Assembly: GCF_000717595.1 (NCBI RefSeq)
Contig: NZ_JNZO01000004.1
Location: 62,001 to 126,000, forward strand
Reading direction: 5' to 3'
Length of the DNA: 64,000 bases
Source: Streptomyces flavochromogenes
Lineage (GTDB): Bacteria > Actinomycetota > Actinomycetes > Streptomycetales > Streptomycetaceae
The position numbers and the translations under genes are program-made. This document shows positions 44,286 through 52,643 of the stretch, piece by piece. The notes under the pieces were generated by a model. It searched no databases and had not been told where the DNA came from. It was given only the letters and a program-made list of their open reading frames with translations. Every line of letters begins with the position of its first letter. Within the stretch, counting starts at the first letter, position 1.

Positions 44286-45110
44286 ATGTCCGTCCACAAG
44301 GGCGCCCCCGCGCTGCTGAGTGCCGGCACGCTGTGCGCGGCCCTGCTGCTCAGCGGCTGCGCGAACACCGCGCCCCCCGCCCCCGTCGCGCCCGCAGGGA
44401 CGGCCGCCGCGGCGGCCGCGGGGGACTCCCGTCCCGCGGGCGCCCCACCCGGCGCGGCGCGCGGGGCCGGCGGGCCGGGGGAGCCGGCCGGCAGCATCGC
44501 CTCCGCACCCGTCCCCGCGCCCCGGCTCCCCGGCGTCGGCCCCGCCACCCAGGCTCTCGTTCCCGACGGCACCACACAGGCCTTCGTCGTCACCGGCGCC
44601 ACCGCCGACGACAACACCTCCACCGCGACCCTCTACGAGAAGGGCCCCGGCGGCCACTGGACCGAGTCGGCGGGGCCGTGGCCCACCCACAACGCGCTAC
44701 GGGGCTGGACCGCCGACCACACGGCCGGCGACCTGCGCAGCCCCATCGGGGTCTTCCGGCTCGGCGACGCGGGCGGCCGGCTGCCCGACCCGGGCTCCCG
44801 CCTTCCGTACGACCAGGACGACGAGTTCGCCATCAGCGGCACCGGCTTCTCCGGCGAACCCCTCGAAGGTTCCTTCGACCATGTGATCGCCATCGACTAC
44901 AACCGCGTCCCCGGCCGGACCCCGCTCGACAAGGAACGCCCGCTCGGTGACGAGAAGGGCGGCGGAGTCTGGATCCACGTCGACCACGGCGGCCCCACCC
45001 AGGCCTGCGTCGCCCTCGACCGAGAGCCGCTGCGCGAACTCATCCGCGCCCTCGACCCGGCCAAGGAGCCCGTCATCGTCATGGGCCCGGCGCCCGAACT
45101 GGCCCGCTGA
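44286..45110 (+). CDS. Lipoprotein L,D-transpeptidase-like protein
   Basis: 274 residues. A lipoprotein signal (ALLSAGTLCAALLLSGC, Cys about 25) is followed by an Ala/Pro/Gly-rich linker to about 75 and then a YkuD-fold domain. The catalytic loop is GVWIHVDHGGPTQACVALDRE (about 228-247; His in VDHGG, Cys in QACV), a variant of the HGx(n)HGC motif. It probably forms or trims 3-3 peptidoglycan cross-links at the outer face of the membrane. AGGAGG lies 7 bases before the ATG at 44286. The variant Cys context makes catalytic activity likely but not certain. Confidence 0.82.
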   Translation: MSVHKGAPALLSAGTLCAALLLSGCANTAPPAPVAPAGTAAAAAAGDSRPAGAPPGAARGAGGPGEPAGSIASAPVPAPRLPGVGPATQALVPDGTTQAFVVTGATADDNTSTATLYEKGPGGHWTESAGPWPTHNALRGWTADHTAGDLRSPIGVFRLGDAGGRLPDPGSRLPYDQDDEFAISGTGFSGEPLEGSFDHVIAIDYNRVPGRTPLDKERPLGDEKGGGVWIHVDHGGPTQACVALDREPLRELIRALDPAKEPVIVMGPAPELAR

Positions 45111-45220
45111 CCGACGACGGGCGCGCCCGTCGGCCCACGGCGACGGGGCGGGACGCTTCCTCGTCGTCCGGCCCCCTCACCGCGCGCGTCCGGCGTCCTC
45201 CACATGTGCGCCGTCCTGCG

Positions 45221-45299
45221 CCGTACGCGGTGGCCTCCGACGCGGCGCGCCCTTGCCGTGCGGCTCCGTACGCGGCGCCCTCCGGCGCGGGGCGCGCGT
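45221..45299. repeat. Imperfect 45-bp tandem duplication
   Basis: A 34-base segment starting CCGTACGCGG at 45221 recurs at 45266 with about five differences (period 45), in the gap between the convergent transpeptidase and NADH dehydrogenase genes. Confidence 0.55.
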
Positions 45300-45303
45300 G
45301 TCC

Positions 45304-46686
45304 TCAGTTCCCGCCGCCGGCCCCGACCGCCCCGCGGAACGCGCCCGTGTGGCTGAGCACCTGCTCCGGGGTCAGATACGCGTCGGTGTACTCGAAGTCC
45401 CGCAGCGTGCCCGCCTTCGACGCCAGGAACCCGGTCCGTACGAAGTCGTCCCCGGCCGCGGCGTTCAGCAGCCAGTTCGTCATCACCCGGGTCTTCGCCA
45501 CATTGGTCCGCAGCGCCGCCCAGTGATACGCGCGGGCCACGGCCTGCGCCGGCGCCCCGTGCAGCTCCACACCGAGCGGCTTCGACACCCCGTCCATCCC
45601 GCCGAGGTCCACCACCAGACCCAGATCCTTGTGGGTGTACGGATGGGTCGGCTCGCCGCGCAGCGTCGAGACCAGGTTGTCGGCGAGCGCCTTGCCCTGC
45701 CGCATCGCGTGCTGGGCGGTCGGCGGACAGATCGCGCCCTCCTCGCCCTTGGCGAGATCCGGCACCGCCGCCGCGTCTCCGAGGGCCCAGACCCCGTCGA
45801 GGCCCGGCACGGTCATCTCGGCCGTGACCACGAGCCGTCCCCGGAACGTTTCCGCACCGAGCGTGCCGATCAGCGGGCTCGCCGCCACCCCGGCCGTCCA
45901 GATCAACGTCCGGCTCGGCAGCACCCGCCCGTCCGTGAGCGTCACGGCGTCTTCGTCCACGGAGGCCACCGACACCCCCAGGGACACCTCGATCCCGCGC
46001 CTGGTCAGGATGTCCATCGCGGCGGCGCCCAGCTTGTCGCCCAGCTCGGGCATCAGCTTCGGCGCGATGTCGACCAGGTGCCACTTGATGAGCTTCGGAT
46101 CGATGCGGGGATACCGCTTGACCGCGTTGTGGGTGAGCAGCTGGAGACAGGCCGCCGTCTCCGTGCCCGCGTAACCGCCGCCGACCACCACGAACCGCAG
46201 CCGCGCGGCCCGCTCCTCCTCGTCGTTGCTCGCGTCGGCCAGGTCGAGCTGGGCGATGACGTGGTCGCGGATGTACACGGCCTCGGCGAGGGTCTTCATC
46301 CCCCGCGCGTGCTCGGCGAGCCCGGGGATGTCGAAACTGCGGGTCACGCTGCCGGGCGCGAGCACCAGATGGTCGTACGGCTCGGTCACGTACTCGCCGG
46401 CGATCGTGCGCACCACACAGACCTTCGCCGTCGTGTCCACGCCGACCACGCCACCCGGCACGATCCGGGTGCGGTGTCGTTCACTGCGGCGCAGCGACAA
46501 CGCGACCGACTGAGGGGTCAGCACCCCCGCCGCCACCTGGGGGAGCAGGGGCAGATACAGCTGGTACGAGAACGGTGAGAGGAGCGCGAGCTGCGCCTCC
46601 CGCTCCGTGAGGCGTCGTTCGAGCCGCCGTACGCAGGCCACTCCGGCGAATCCGGCGCCCACCACGAGAATCCTCGGTCGCGTCAC
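45304..46686 (-). CDS. ndh: Type II NADH dehydrogenase (NDH-2)
   Basis: A 460-residue FAD protein of the NDH-2 family. FAD motif ILVVGAGFAGVACVRRLE (about 5-22), NAD motif LRFVVVGGGYAGTETAACLQ (about 165-184) and the FAD-pyrophosphate segment VWALGDAAAVPD (about 300-311) are present, plus the quinone-site like AICPPTAQHAMRQGKALADN. It oxidises NADH and reduces menaquinone at the cytoplasmic face without proton pumping. The C-terminal 100 residues contain the amphipathic membrane-binding part. ATG 46686. Stands alone. Confidence 0.88.
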   Translation of the reverse strand: MTRPRILVVGAGFAGVACVRRLERRLTEREAQLALLSPFSYQLYLPLLPQVAAGVLTPQSVALSLRRSERHRTRIVPGGVVGVDTTAKVCVVRTIAGEYVTEPYDHLVLAPGSVTRSFDIPGLAEHARGMKTLAEAVYIRDHVIAQLDLADASNDEEERAARLRFVVVGGGYAGTETAACLQLLTHNAVKRYPRIDPKLIKWHLVDIAPKLMPELGDKLGAAAMDILTRRGIEVSLGVSVASVDEDAVTLTDGRVLPSRTLIWTAGVAASPLIGTLGAETFRGRLVVTAEMTVPGLDGVWALGDAAAVPDLAKGEEGAICPPTAQHAMRQGKALADNLVSTLRGEPTHPYTHKDLGLVVDLGGMDGVSKPLGVELHGAPAQAVARAYHWAALRTNVAKTRVMTNWLLNAAAGDDFVRTGFLASKAGTLRDFEYTDAYLTPEQVLSHTGAFRGAVGAGGGN

Positions 46687-46745
46687 GCTGTCCGCCCTTC
46701 CGTAGGAGCGTGCAAGAAACCATCGGATATGGCCGAGTAGGCCGC

Positions 46746-46982
46746 ATGTGGCAGTTTTTCATTGACTATCCGTGGTTCGTCCGGTTCACCCTTTCTATCG
46801 TCATTGCGACTGGATCGCTCTTCGGCACGGTCCGCTTCGGCCCGGTGAAGCCCGGCCCGGCCGGCGTCCTCTTCGCCGGGCTGCCGCCCGGCATCGGCCC
46901 GGCCGTGCCCGCCGGACCCTCCGTCCGCGGGCTCGCCCCGTACGGGGACACCGTCGGTCTCGCAGCGGGCCCGGCCTTGTGA
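46746..46982 (+). CDS. Small hypothetical membrane protein
   Basis: 78 residues from ATG 46746. An N-terminal hydrophobic helix (WFVRFTLSIVIATGSLFG, about 9-26) is followed by a Pro/Gly-rich tail. The first 25 codons use many A/T-ending codons (TTT, ATT, TAT, CTT), unusual for this genome, while the rest is normal. No family recognised and only a weak ribosome site (GAGTAGG). Possibly a real small protein or a recently acquired start fused to old sequence. Confidence 0.4.
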   Translation: MWQFFIDYPWFVRFTLSIVIATGSLFGTVRFGPVKPGPAGVLFAGLPPGIGPAVPAGPSVRGLAPYGDTVGLAAGPAL

Positions 46983-47154
46983 TCGGCTACCCCCTGCCGT
47001 CGTCCTCACTCGTGCCTTCGTCGCGGTCGCCCGGCCCGTCCGCCGGGCCGACGTCCCCGGCGGGACTCCGGTCGCAGCGGGGCCACGGGCGCGTTAGGTT
47101 GCCGAAGGCCCGCGCGACGGCCGCAACCCCCTCCCGGAAGGCGGAACACCAGGC

Positions 47155-47724
47155 ATGACCACGTACAAGGTCGGCTACTTCGTCGGCAGCCTGTCGAAGG
47201 ACTCCATCAACAGGATCCTCTCCCGCGCCCTCCTCCGCGTGGCGCCGCCGGAGCTGGAGTTCCAGGAGATCCCCATCAAGGACCTGCCGCTCTACAACCA
47301 CGACTTCGACGCGGACTACCCGCCCGAGGGCCGCGCCCTCAAGGACGCCATCGCCGCCGTCGACGCCGTCCTCTTCGTCACCCCCGAGTACAACCGGTCC
47401 ATCCCCGGCGGCCTCAAGAACGCCATCGACTGGGCCAGCCGCCCCTGGGGAACGAACTCCTTCACCCACAAGCCGTCGGCCGTCATCGGCGCCTCGCCGG
47501 GCAAGATCGGCACCGCCGTCGCCCAGCAGAGCCTCCGCTCGGTGCTGAGCTTCTGCAACTCCCCGCAGATGAACGCCCCCGAGGCCTACATCCAGTTCGT
47601 CCCCGGGCTCTTCACACCGGACGGCGAGGTCACCGACCCGACGACCCAGCAGTTCCTGACCGACTTCATGGCCGACTTCAAGACCTTCATCGAACGGGTC
47701 CTCACCGTCCTGCCCCAGCGCTGA
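47155..47724 (+). CDS. NADPH-dependent FMN reductase (ChrR/azoreductase-like)
   Basis: A 189-residue flavodoxin-fold reductase. The FMN loop GSLSKDSINRILSRAL (about 11-26) and the second loop VTPEYNRSIPGGLKNAIDWASR (about 77-98) match the NADPH-FMN reductase family that includes chromate, quinone and azo-dye reductases. Cytosolic, probably tetrameric. ATG 47155 with GGAAGGCGGAA upstream. Its stop is 6 bases from the stop of the convergent beta-propeller gene. Confidence 0.9.
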   Translation: MTTYKVGYFVGSLSKDSINRILSRALLRVAPPELEFQEIPIKDLPLYNHDFDADYPPEGRALKDAIAAVDAVLFVTPEYNRSIPGGLKNAIDWASRPWGTNSFTHKPSAVIGASPGKIGTAVAQQSLRSVLSFCNSPQMNAPEAYIQFVPGLFTPDGEVTDPTTQQFLTDFMADFKTFIERVLTVLPQR

Positions 47725-47730
47725 ACGGGG

Positions 47731-48912
47731 TCAGAGGACCACGACCCCCAGCGGACGCGAGCCCGCCTCCAGCCGGCGCACCTCACCCGTGTCGAGGTCG
47801 ACGACGCTCAGGCCGTCCCAGTACCCGCCGCGGGTGAACCCACCGGTCACATAGGCGGTGCGCCCGTCCGAGGAGACCGCCACGTCCTCGTGCGGACCCT
47901 CCAGGGGGTAGACCCGCTCGGTGCCGTCGGGGGCCCGGACCGTCAGGGAGGGGCCCTCGTCCTCGTCCGGGTCGATCGGCCCCGTGCCCACCGCCACGAG
48001 CGTGCCGTCGGCGGTCATCGTGGCGCCGTGCTGGTGGGTGTTCGCGGTCATCGGCTCGACGGTCGTCCGGCCGGTGCGGGGGTCGACGACCGCGAGCCGC
48101 TCGCCCTCGAAGGGCAGCAGCAGCTTGCCGTCCGAGGGGCGTACGGCCGTGTAGTGCGGCTTCAGCCAGGACCCGAGCCCGCCCTGCGTGCCGTACGGTG
48201 CGACCTCCACCCGGCGCGGGTCCAGCGTCCCCGCGTCGACGACCGTGACGTCGAAGGAGTCGTGGTTGGTCGCGTACACCTCGGCGCCGTCACGTGAGAC
48301 GTCCACGTCGAAGGGGCGCCGGCCGACCGGCACCGTGTCCGTGACCCTCAGGGACGTCGTGTCGATCACCTCCAGGGTGCCGTTCCCGTCGGGCACGTTG
48401 ACCCCCACGTACACCCGGCGACCGTCCGGCGAGAGCGCGATGCCCATGCCGCCGCCCCGGTACTCGCCCGTGGTCACGGGACCCGCGTCCGTCTCGTACG
48501 GGACGAGCGCGAGCCGCTGCCGGGTCGCCGTGTCCACGACCGCGACGCCCTCGGCGGTCGCCACCCAGGCCCGCCCGTCCTCGCCGACGACCAGACCGTA
48601 GGGAGCGGTGCCGACCGTCACCGAGCCGGTGGCACCCCGTGCGGGGTCGACGAACGTCACCGTGTCGGAGCCGAAGTCGGCGACCAGGAGCGTGCACGGC
48701 GCGGGCTTGCCCGCCGGGGCGGGTGTCACGGTCACGGAAGAGCCGGCGGTGGGCGGCGCACCGGTGGGGGACACCCCGGCCGGCGATGCGGATCCCGTCG
48801 CGGAGACCGCCCCTCCGGACTCCTGCGCGCACCCGGCGAGCAGGACCACGGCCACGGCGCCGGGCAGGAGCAGCCGGGCGGCGGTACGGGGCGCACGGCG
48901 GAACTTCGTCAT
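47731..48912 (-). CDS. YncE-like beta-propeller lipoprotein
   Basis: 393 residues. Lipoprotein signal with lipobox VVLLAGC (Cys about 26), a Ser/Pro/Gly-rich linker to about 70, then a seven-bladed YVTN/YncE propeller. Repeated blade motifs such as GVAVVDTATRQRLALV, YVGVNVPDGNGTLEVIDT, DVTVVDAGTLDP and GLSVVDLDTGEVRRL recur every 45-50 residues. Extracellular, membrane-tethered; the ligand is unknown, and YncE relatives bind DNA or metal-related partners. ATG 48912 with GAGGAG upstream. Confidence 0.85.
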   Translation of the reverse strand: MTKFRRAPRTAARLLLPGAVAVVLLAGCAQESGGAVSATGSASPAGVSPTGAPPTAGSSVTVTPAPAGKPAPCTLLVADFGSDTVTFVDPARGATGSVTVGTAPYGLVVGEDGRAWVATAEGVAVVDTATRQRLALVPYETDAGPVTTGEYRGGGMGIALSPDGRRVYVGVNVPDGNGTLEVIDTTSLRVTDTVPVGRRPFDVDVSRDGAEVYATNHDSFDVTVVDAGTLDPRRVEVAPYGTQGGLGSWLKPHYTAVRPSDGKLLLPFEGERLAVVDPRTGRTTVEPMTANTHQHGATMTADGTLVAVGTGPIDPDEDEGPSLTVRAPDGTERVYPLEGPHEDVAVSSDGRTAYVTGGFTRGGYWDGLSVVDLDTGEVRRLEAGSRPLGVVVL

Positions 48913-49113
48913 GACGGACTCCTCGGTACGGCGGACACGGTCGGCCCCGTCCGAGGACGGGGCCGCACCCTGCACCGATCCTCCGCCCATGCGCGGCCGT
49001 GTACGGTCCGACGCCCGGCCCCGGCCCGACGGCGGGTCGGAGGACACCGGGGTCAACCGATCGGCTGACCCCGTCTGCCCACCCCGGTCGGTGGGGAGTG
49101 AGGTGGGGAGTGA

Positions 49114-49695
49114 TCAACTCTCGACGGCGTCCAGGAAGCACACCGCCCGCTCCACGCACAGCGCGGACGCCTCCGGTACGAAGGACGGCGCCCCGCGCTC
49201 GGCGAACAGGTGCGCGCTCCCCGGGTACAGGAAGAGTCTCCGGTCCGCCGCGTCCGCCACCAGCGCGCGGGCGGCCGCCAGATCGCCCTCGTCGACGAAG
49301 AAGGGGTCGGCGTCCATCCCGTGCACCTGCGCGGGAACGCCCTCCGGCCAGGCCTCGCCGAACTCCGACACCGGCACGCAAGCGCTGAACAGCAGGGCGC
49401 CGAGCGCCCCGGCCCGGGTCTGCGCCAGCTTCTGGGCGGGCAGCACACCGAGCGAGAACCCTGCGTAGACGACGGCCCCGGGCAGCGCCGAGGCCGCCCG
49501 CTCGCCGCGCGCCACGAGCGTGTCGAAGCCGATCTCCTGGGCATACCCGACGCCGGCCTCGAGGTCGGTGAAGGTCCGGCCCTCGTACAGGTCGGGCGTG
49601 TGCACCGTGTGGCCCGCCCGCCGCAGCTCATCGGCGAACGCGCCGACTCCCTCGGTCAGCCCGAGCGAGTGGTGGAAGAGTAGAACCTCGGCCAT
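49114..49695 (-). CDS. Dienelactone hydrolase-family protein (Ser nucleophile)
   Basis: A 193-residue alpha/beta hydrolase of the DLH family. The nucleophile elbow is YAGFSLGVLPAQ (about 77-88), with Ser in place of the usual DLH Cys; the acid is in HGMDADPFFVDEGD (about 124-137) and the His in LYPGSAHLFAERG (about 156-168). This Ser variant group is common in actinobacteria and its substrate is not known. Cytosolic. ATG 49695. A 34-bp tandem duplication lies in the upstream gap. Confidence 0.85.
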   Translation of the reverse strand: MAEVLLFHHSLGLTEGVGAFADELRRAGHTVHTPDLYEGRTFTDLEAGVGYAQEIGFDTLVARGERAASALPGAVVYAGFSLGVLPAQKLAQTRAGALGALLFSACVPVSEFGEAWPEGVPAQVHGMDADPFFVDEGDLAAARALVADAADRRLFLYPGSAHLFAERGAPSFVPEASALCVERAVCFLDAVES

Positions 49696-49825
49696 GTCGT
49701 CATCCCCAGTCGTCCGTACGGGGCCCGCCCCCACTGCGGCACGGGCCGATGGGCAGCAGCATGGCCCACGCCACTGACAACGCCCGGGAACGGGCGGCCG
49801 GGCCGAGGCGCGGAGGGGGGCTGAC

Positions 49826-49893
49826 GGCCGGGGGCGACCACCGGGAACGGACGCGGACGGGCCGGGGGCGACCACCGGGAACGACGCGTACGG
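49826..49893. repeat. 34-bp direct tandem duplication
   Basis: A unit containing GGCCGGGGGCGACCACCGGG occurs at 49826 and again at 49860 with a one-base deletion and one substitution. A third, partial GGGCCGGGGCC follows. It lies between the DLH gene and the repeat-tail gene. Confidence 0.75.
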
Positions 49894-49938
49894 GCCGGGG
49901 CCGGCCGGAAGCGTGACGGACGGCCCCGGAACCGTCGG

Positions 49939-50259
49939 CTAGCGCATCGGCCGCTGCGGCAGGACGGCGCCCGCCTGACCCACGACCCCCGCGGGTCCGC
50001 CGACGCCCATCGGGCCACCGACGCCGGAGTGCGGGACAGCGCCCTGGTGCGCGATGGCGACGACGCCCTGGTGCGCCCCCGCTCCCGTGTGCGAGACGAC
50101 GCCCTGCTGCGGCCCCTGGACCCCCTGCGGCGGCACCTGGATGACCCGGCTCAGGTCCCGCAGAACCTCCTCCGCGACCTGGCGGACGTCACCCGGAACA
50201 TCCCCCCGCTCCCGTATGAGCTCGGCGTAGATCGGTGCCGTGCCGTCCGCGTGGTTCAT
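49939..50259 (-). CDS. Hypothetical protein with QGV-rich repeat tail
   Basis: 106 residues from ATG 50259. Residues 1-45 (IYAELIRERGDVPGDVRQVA, EEVLRDLSRVIQV) look helical and conserved in style. The rest is a low-complexity tail built of GV, QGV, HQGAV and GVGGP motifs with several His residues and no charge. No known family recognised. It is divergent from the RNA ligase gene across 191 bases, which makes it a candidate accessory gene of the RNA repair operon, but no direct evidence exists. GAAGCGAG lies before the ATG. Confidence 0.55.
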   Translation of the reverse strand: MNHADGTAPIYAELIRERGDVPGDVRQVAEEVLRDLSRVIQVPPQGVQGPQQGVVSHTGAGAHQGVVAIAHQGAVPHSGVGGPMGVGGPAGVVGQAGAVLPQRPMR

Positions 50260-50450
50260 GGAGCTCGCTTCCTTCGTCTGCGCCGGTGACGTCACCGACG
50301 GGGAGACGGCGAGTCTACGGGGCACCACCGACACGCCCCGGAGCGAGCCCCCGCACACCACCCCGCCCCTTGTCGGCCGCGCCGGATATTCGGTGTCCCC
50401 CGGGCCCCCGACCGCCGAGAATGGATCATCGAACACACGGGAGGGACCCC

Positions 50451-51659
50451 ATGAGCCAGGCGACCCTGACTCTGCACGACCTGATGCCGTCCGACGAGCT
50501 CGCCGCCGCACTCGCCGACGGGCACGTCACGCGCAAGCGGCACCCCGAGCTGCCGCTGTCGATCTACACGTACACGCGCGCGTGCCAGTACGCCCAGCAC
50601 TGGAACCTGGCCACCACCCGCTGCCGCGGACTCGTCGCCGACGACGCCACCGGACGCATCGTCGCGCTCCCCCTCCCCAAGTTCTTCAACGTCTCCGAAC
50701 ACGCCTCCGGCCGCCCCTACGCACCGCCGCTGCCCGACGAGCCGTTCGAGGTGTACGACAAGGTCGACGGCAGCCTCGCCGTGGTCTTCCACTACGACGG
50801 CCGCTGGCACGTCGCCTCCAAGGGCTCCTTCACCAGCACCCAGGCCACCTGGGCGCAGCGCCGGCTCGACGCGGCCGACACGACGGGCCTGACGCCCGGC
50901 GTCACGTACCTCGCCGAGATCCTCTACCCGGGCAACCGCATCGTCGTGAACTACGGCGAGCGGCGCGACCTCGTCCTGCTCGCCGCCTTCGGCGGGGACG
51001 GCACCGAGATCCCGCTCGCCGAGGCCGCCGCCGGCTGGCAGCCCGTCGGCTCCGTCGTCCGCACCTGGCCGGCCATGGGCATCGCCGAGCTCGTCGCCCT
51101 GACCGAGTCCAACACCCTCCCCGGCGGCCACCGGGCCACCGGCACCGACGCCGAGGGCTTCGTCCTGCGCTTCGCCTCCGGCCTGCGCGCCAAGGCCAAG
51201 CTCGCCGAGTACGTGCGCCTCCACAAAGTGCTCACCGGTGTCACCGAGCGCGACATCTGGCGCGGCCACGGCATCCAGCGCTTCGCCGGAGTCCCGGCCG
51301 GCGAACTCGCCAAGGGCCTCGGCTGCTCCGTGACCGAGGTCGAGGCGGACGGCGGCAAGCCGCTGGACGCCCTCCTGGAGCAGGTCCCGGACGAGTTCGA
51401 CGCCTGGGTGCGCGAGGTGATCGGCGGCCTCGAAGCCGCGGCCGCCGAGCGCGAGCGTGCGGTCGACGAGGCGTACGCTCACCTGGCCCACCTCGCCGGG
51501 GACCGGGGCGCCTTCGCCCGCGCCGCGGCCGGGATGTCCGACCGCGGCCTGCGCGCCGCCCTCTTCCTGCGCCTCGACGGGCGCCCCACCGACCTCCTCG
51601 TCTGGCGACAGCTGCGCCCCGAGGCCACCGACCCCTTCGCCCACGACCAGGAGAACTGA
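50451..51659 (+). CDS. T4 Rnl1-like RNA ligase
   Basis: A 402-residue ATP-dependent RNA ligase of the T4 Rnl1 type. The nucleotidyltransferase motifs are in order: motif I VYDKVDGSLAVVF (Lys104 is the adenylated residue), Ia ASKGSFTST (122-130), III YLAEILYPGNRIVV (153-166), IV EGFVLRFASG (235-244) and V AKAKLAEYVRLH (247-258). The C-terminal 140 residues are helical and probably confer substrate choice, as in Rnl1 where this part recognises tRNA. It would seal 3'-OH/5'-phosphate RNA ends. GGAGGG lies 5 bases before ATG 50451. The PNKP gene begins 2 bases after its stop. Confidence 0.88.
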   Translation: MSQATLTLHDLMPSDELAAALADGHVTRKRHPELPLSIYTYTRACQYAQHWNLATTRCRGLVADDATGRIVALPLPKFFNVSEHASGRPYAPPLPDEPFEVYDKVDGSLAVVFHYDGRWHVASKGSFTSTQATWAQRRLDAADTTGLTPGVTYLAEILYPGNRIVVNYGERRDLVLLAAFGGDGTEIPLAEAAAGWQPVGSVVRTWPAMGIAELVALTESNTLPGGHRATGTDAEGFVLRFASGLRAKAKLAEYVRLHKVLTGVTERDIWRGHGIQRFAGVPAGELAKGLGCSVTEVEADGGKPLDALLEQVPDEFDAWVREVIGGLEAAAAERERAVDEAYAHLAHLAGDRGAFARAAAGMSDRGLRAALFLRLDGRPTDLLVWRQLRPEATDPFAHDQEN

Positions 51660-51661
51660 AC

Positions 51662-52579
51662 GTGCCTGTCGTCCATGTCATGACCGGCCTCCCGGCCTCC
51701 GGGAAGACGACGGCCGCCCGCGCCCTCCAGGCGGCCGCCGAGGGACGCGTGCGGCGCGTCAACCTCGACGACCTCCGCTCCATGCTCGACGTCCCCTCGC
51801 CGGACCGCGGCCGGTCCCACAAGCACGAGCAGACCGTGCTCGGCATCCAGGACGCCGCGGTCCGCGCCGCCGTCGACGACGGCTTCGACGTCGTCGTCGA
51901 CAACACCCATCTGACCCCGCACATCCCGAAGCGGCTGAAGGCGGCCGTGGGGGGTCTCGCCACCTTCGCCGTCCATGACTTCACGGACGTCCCGGTCGAC
52001 GAGTGCGTGCGCCGCGACGCCGCCCGCGAGCGGCCCGTCGGCGAGGAGATCATCCGCATCCTCGCCGAGAAGCACACCAAGGCCACCCGGGGCGGCTGGC
52101 GGCTCACCGCGGACTGGCTCAACGACCGCCCCACCGTCGGAGAGCCCTACGTCCCCGACCCGAGCCTCCCCACCGCCGTCATGTGCGACATCGACGGCAC
52201 CCTCGCCCTGCGCGTCGACCGGGGCCCGTACGACTTCACCCGCTGCGACCGCGACCTGCTCAACGTCTCGGTGCGGGACGCCCTGCGTGCCTTCCGGCAC
52301 ACCGAGCGGGACCGGATCGTGCTGCTGTCCGGGCGGAGCGAGGACCACCGCGCCCTCACCGAGTCCTGGCTCGCCCACCACGAGGTGCCGTACGACGAGC
52401 TCTGGATGCGGGCGTCCGGCGACGGCCGCGGCGACGACCTCGTGAAGGCCGAGCTCTTCGACGCCCGGGTGCGCCACCGGTACAACGTCCGCGTCTCGCT
52501 CGACGACCGTGACCGCGTCGTGGCCCTCTGGCGCCGGATGGGCCTGCCCACCTGGCAGGTCAACTACGGCGACTTCTGA
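51662..52579 (+). CDS. T4-type polynucleotide 5'-kinase/3'-phosphatase
   Basis: A 305-residue two-domain end-healing enzyme in the T4 Pnkp order. Kinase: P-loop GLPASGKTT (9-17), the Asp/Arg motif NLDDLRSML (34-42), and lid helix RRDAARERPVGEEIIRILAEK (about 117-137). Phosphatase: DIDGTLALRVDRGPYDF (176-192), LLSGRSEDHR, the late Lys in DDLVKAELF and SLDDRDRVVALWRRMG; the C-terminus WQVNYGDF closely echoes that of T4 Pnkp. It converts 2',3'-cyclic-phosphate/5'-OH RNA breaks to 3'-OH/5'-phosphate for the ligase. GTG 51662, 2 bases after the ligase stop, so strictly coupled. Confidence 0.92.
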   Translation: MPVVHVMTGLPASGKTTAARALQAAAEGRVRRVNLDDLRSMLDVPSPDRGRSHKHEQTVLGIQDAAVRAAVDDGFDVVVDNTHLTPHIPKRLKAAVGGLATFAVHDFTDVPVDECVRRDAARERPVGEEIIRILAEKHTKATRGGWRLTADWLNDRPTVGEPYVPDPSLPTAVMCDIDGTLALRVDRGPYDFTRCDRDLLNVSVRDALRAFRHTERDRIVLLSGRSEDHRALTESWLAHHEVPYDELWMRASGDGRGDDLVKAELFDARVRHRYNVRVSLDDRDRVVALWRRMGLPTWQVNYGDF

Positions 52580-52597
52580 CCCACGGCGGCCGGCGCC

Positions 52598-52623
52598 GCG
52601 GGGGTGGGACCGCCCACCCCCGC
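52598..52623 (+). terminator. Hairpin between the RNA repair pair and rnhA
   Basis: GCGGGGGTGGG (52598-52608) and CCCACCCCCGC (52613-52623) form a perfect 11-bp stem with a four-base loop. It probably ends the ligase-PNKP transcript; rnhA starts 20 bases later, so read-through or a separate promoter is needed for rnhA. Confidence 0.65.
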
Positions 52624-52643
52624 CGCCGTGTCAGGATCGTGGG

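Noticed and set aside
50292..51644. 450-codon frame antisense to the RNA ligase
   Set aside because: Shadow frame without motifs; the plus strand carries all nucleotidyltransferase motifs.
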